A stretch of 13,084 nucleotides of DNA from assembly GCA_016295795.1 (NCBI GenBank), contig JAEDKN010000029.1, forward strand, positions 1-13,084, read 5' to 3'. Position numbers and translations under genes: made by a program. This stretch comes from Bacilli bacterium (GTDB lineage Bacteria > Bacillota_I > Bacilli_A > RF39 > UBA660). The notes beneath the pieces are model-generated. The model was not told the origin of the DNA. It made no database searches and saw only the letters and a list, made by a program, of their open reading frames with translations. Positions 12,618 through 13,084 of this stretch are shown piece by piece (positions within the stretch are counted from its first letter, which is position 1; the number at the start of each line of letters is the position of its first letter).

Positions 12618-13084
12618 TTATTTTGTTTTTTTCAAATTATTAATAATCTTAACCAATTGAACTTGTGTTATATCTTTTGAAATTGCATTATATCCTTTTC
12701 TTATCAAAACTTCTTTAGATTCCTTATCTTCTGCTAGTATAATAATTGGTGAATTAAAATCTTCAATATCCTCTAGTTTCTCAATTGTTTTATACGCATC
12801 CAATTTATCCATCTTTTCTTTTATTATTAACAAATCATATCTCTCTTTTTTTCTTATTTTTTGCAGACATTCTTGACCATTATCAGCAAGCGTTACCTTA
12901 CCTATACTATTTAATCTTTTATTATAGAAGGTTCTCTCTTCTTCATCATCGCTTACGAATAATATTGTAAGTTTATTATTTAAACTTTTATACTCATCTA
13001 CCATATCCATTATTTTATTATCATCACTAACTATTCTTTGATCCACAATCAATGTAAATTCAGAACCTCTATTCTTTTCACTTC
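12618..13084 (-). CDS. C-terminal part of a hybrid histidine kinase with a degenerate receiver domain
   Basis: The frame is open through the right edge; about 155 codons are visible. A TTG at 13052-13050 could start a 144-residue stand-alone receiver, but the codons before it read SEKNRGSEFTLIVDQRI, the usual end of a histidine kinase ATPase domain (G-S-x-F-T-L). I therefore call a hybrid kinase cut by the window. A short linker leads to a receiver fold: LTILFVSDDEEER with the acidic pair, the RYDLLII strand, SPIIILAED and GYNAISKDI with the conserved Lys. The phospho-acceptor Asp is replaced by Lys (codon 12821-12819), the conserved Thr/Ser after the next strand by Ala, and the Lys-Pro pair by Lys-Asp. 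This is a pseudo-receiver that cannot be phosphorylated in the usual way. No SD fits the TTG. Confidence 0.75.
   Translation of the reverse strand, partial: SEKNRGSEFTLIVDQRIVSDDNKIMDMVDEYKSLNNKLTILFVSDDEEERTFYNKRLNSIGKVTLADNGQECLQKIRKKERYDLLIIKEKMDKLDAYKTIEKLEDIEDFNSPIIILAEDKESKEVLIRKGYNAISKDITQVQLVKIINNLKKTK

Noticed and set aside
12618..13052. Stand-alone response regulator starting at the TTG at 13052
   Set aside because: The frame continues upstream with a typical histidine kinase ATPase-domain ending, and no SD fits the TTG, so a hybrid kinase is more likely.
1..13084. Mollicute-type genetic code (UGA as Trp)
   Set aside because: TGA ends the BI-1, VTT-domain and small membrane protein genes at family-appropriate points, and Trp residues are encoded by TGG.
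1..13084. CRISPR array, tRNA, rRNA, insertion sequence, attachment site or riboswitch
   Set aside because: No spaced direct repeats, no cloverleaf or rRNA-like sequence, no transposase or flanking inverted repeats, and no leader long enough for a known riboswitch were seen. The only direct repeat found is the 30-bp duplication at 292-351.

Overview
The window is AT-rich (roughly 30% G+C by eye) bacterial DNA with standard stop usage: TGA ends several genes and TGG encodes Trp, so this is not the Mycoplasma code. Clear Shine-Dalgarno (SD) sites of the AGGAGG/GGTGAT type, TTGaaa/TATAAT-like promoters, and homologues of Bacillus families (YkpA ABC-F, UPF0736/YjbA, UPF0316, YetJ-like BI-1) point to a low-GC Bacillota, most likely an uncultured lineage in or near Bacilli. 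That placement is inferred from gene families only. No rRNA, tRNA, CRISPR array, phage gene or transposase was seen. Coding density is very high: the longest gap between genes is about 190 bp (9608-9796), so no stretch over 300 bp lacks a gene.

Layout, left to right. (1) 1-2011, minus: a very large type IV prepilin-like protein with Ig-like repeats, followed by the start of a membrane-anchored protein that runs off the left edge. (2) 2067-2919, minus: a small two-helix membrane protein overlapping a UPF0736 (YjbA-like) gene. (3) 3004-4737, minus: rmuC with a directly abutting BI-1/TMBIM membrane protein gene. (4) 4823-5998: a divergent pair, a VTT/DedA-type membrane protein (minus) and a UPF0316 membrane protein (plus). 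(5) 6031-8717, minus: a YkpA-type ABC-F ATPase, a membrane-anchored unknown whose reading frame has no ordinary start codon, a DUF5661 protein and a single-domain rhodanese. (6) 8795-10411: a divergent pair of exported proteins, a single-pass unknown (minus) and a glucosaminidase/lysozyme-fold protein (plus). (7) 10434-13084, minus: a PflX-like radical SAM protein, a single-ring Clp-type AAA+ ATPase lacking N domain, D2 ring and pore tyrosine, and the C-terminal end of a hybrid histidine kinase whose receiver has lost its phospho-acceptor Asp.

Most genes are ordinary housekeeping or envelope functions. The parts that stand out are the oversized Ig-decorated pilin with a fresh 30-bp in-frame duplication, the AAA+/radical SAM operon next to a pseudo-receiver kinase, two neighbouring promoters whose -10 boxes sit at the exact centre of dyads, a run of genes whose stop codons lie inside their own terminator hairpins (one terminator also appears to carry the next promoter), and two adjacent genes without a conventional SD-plus-ATG start. 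I see no complete multi-gene system that I could name as new.
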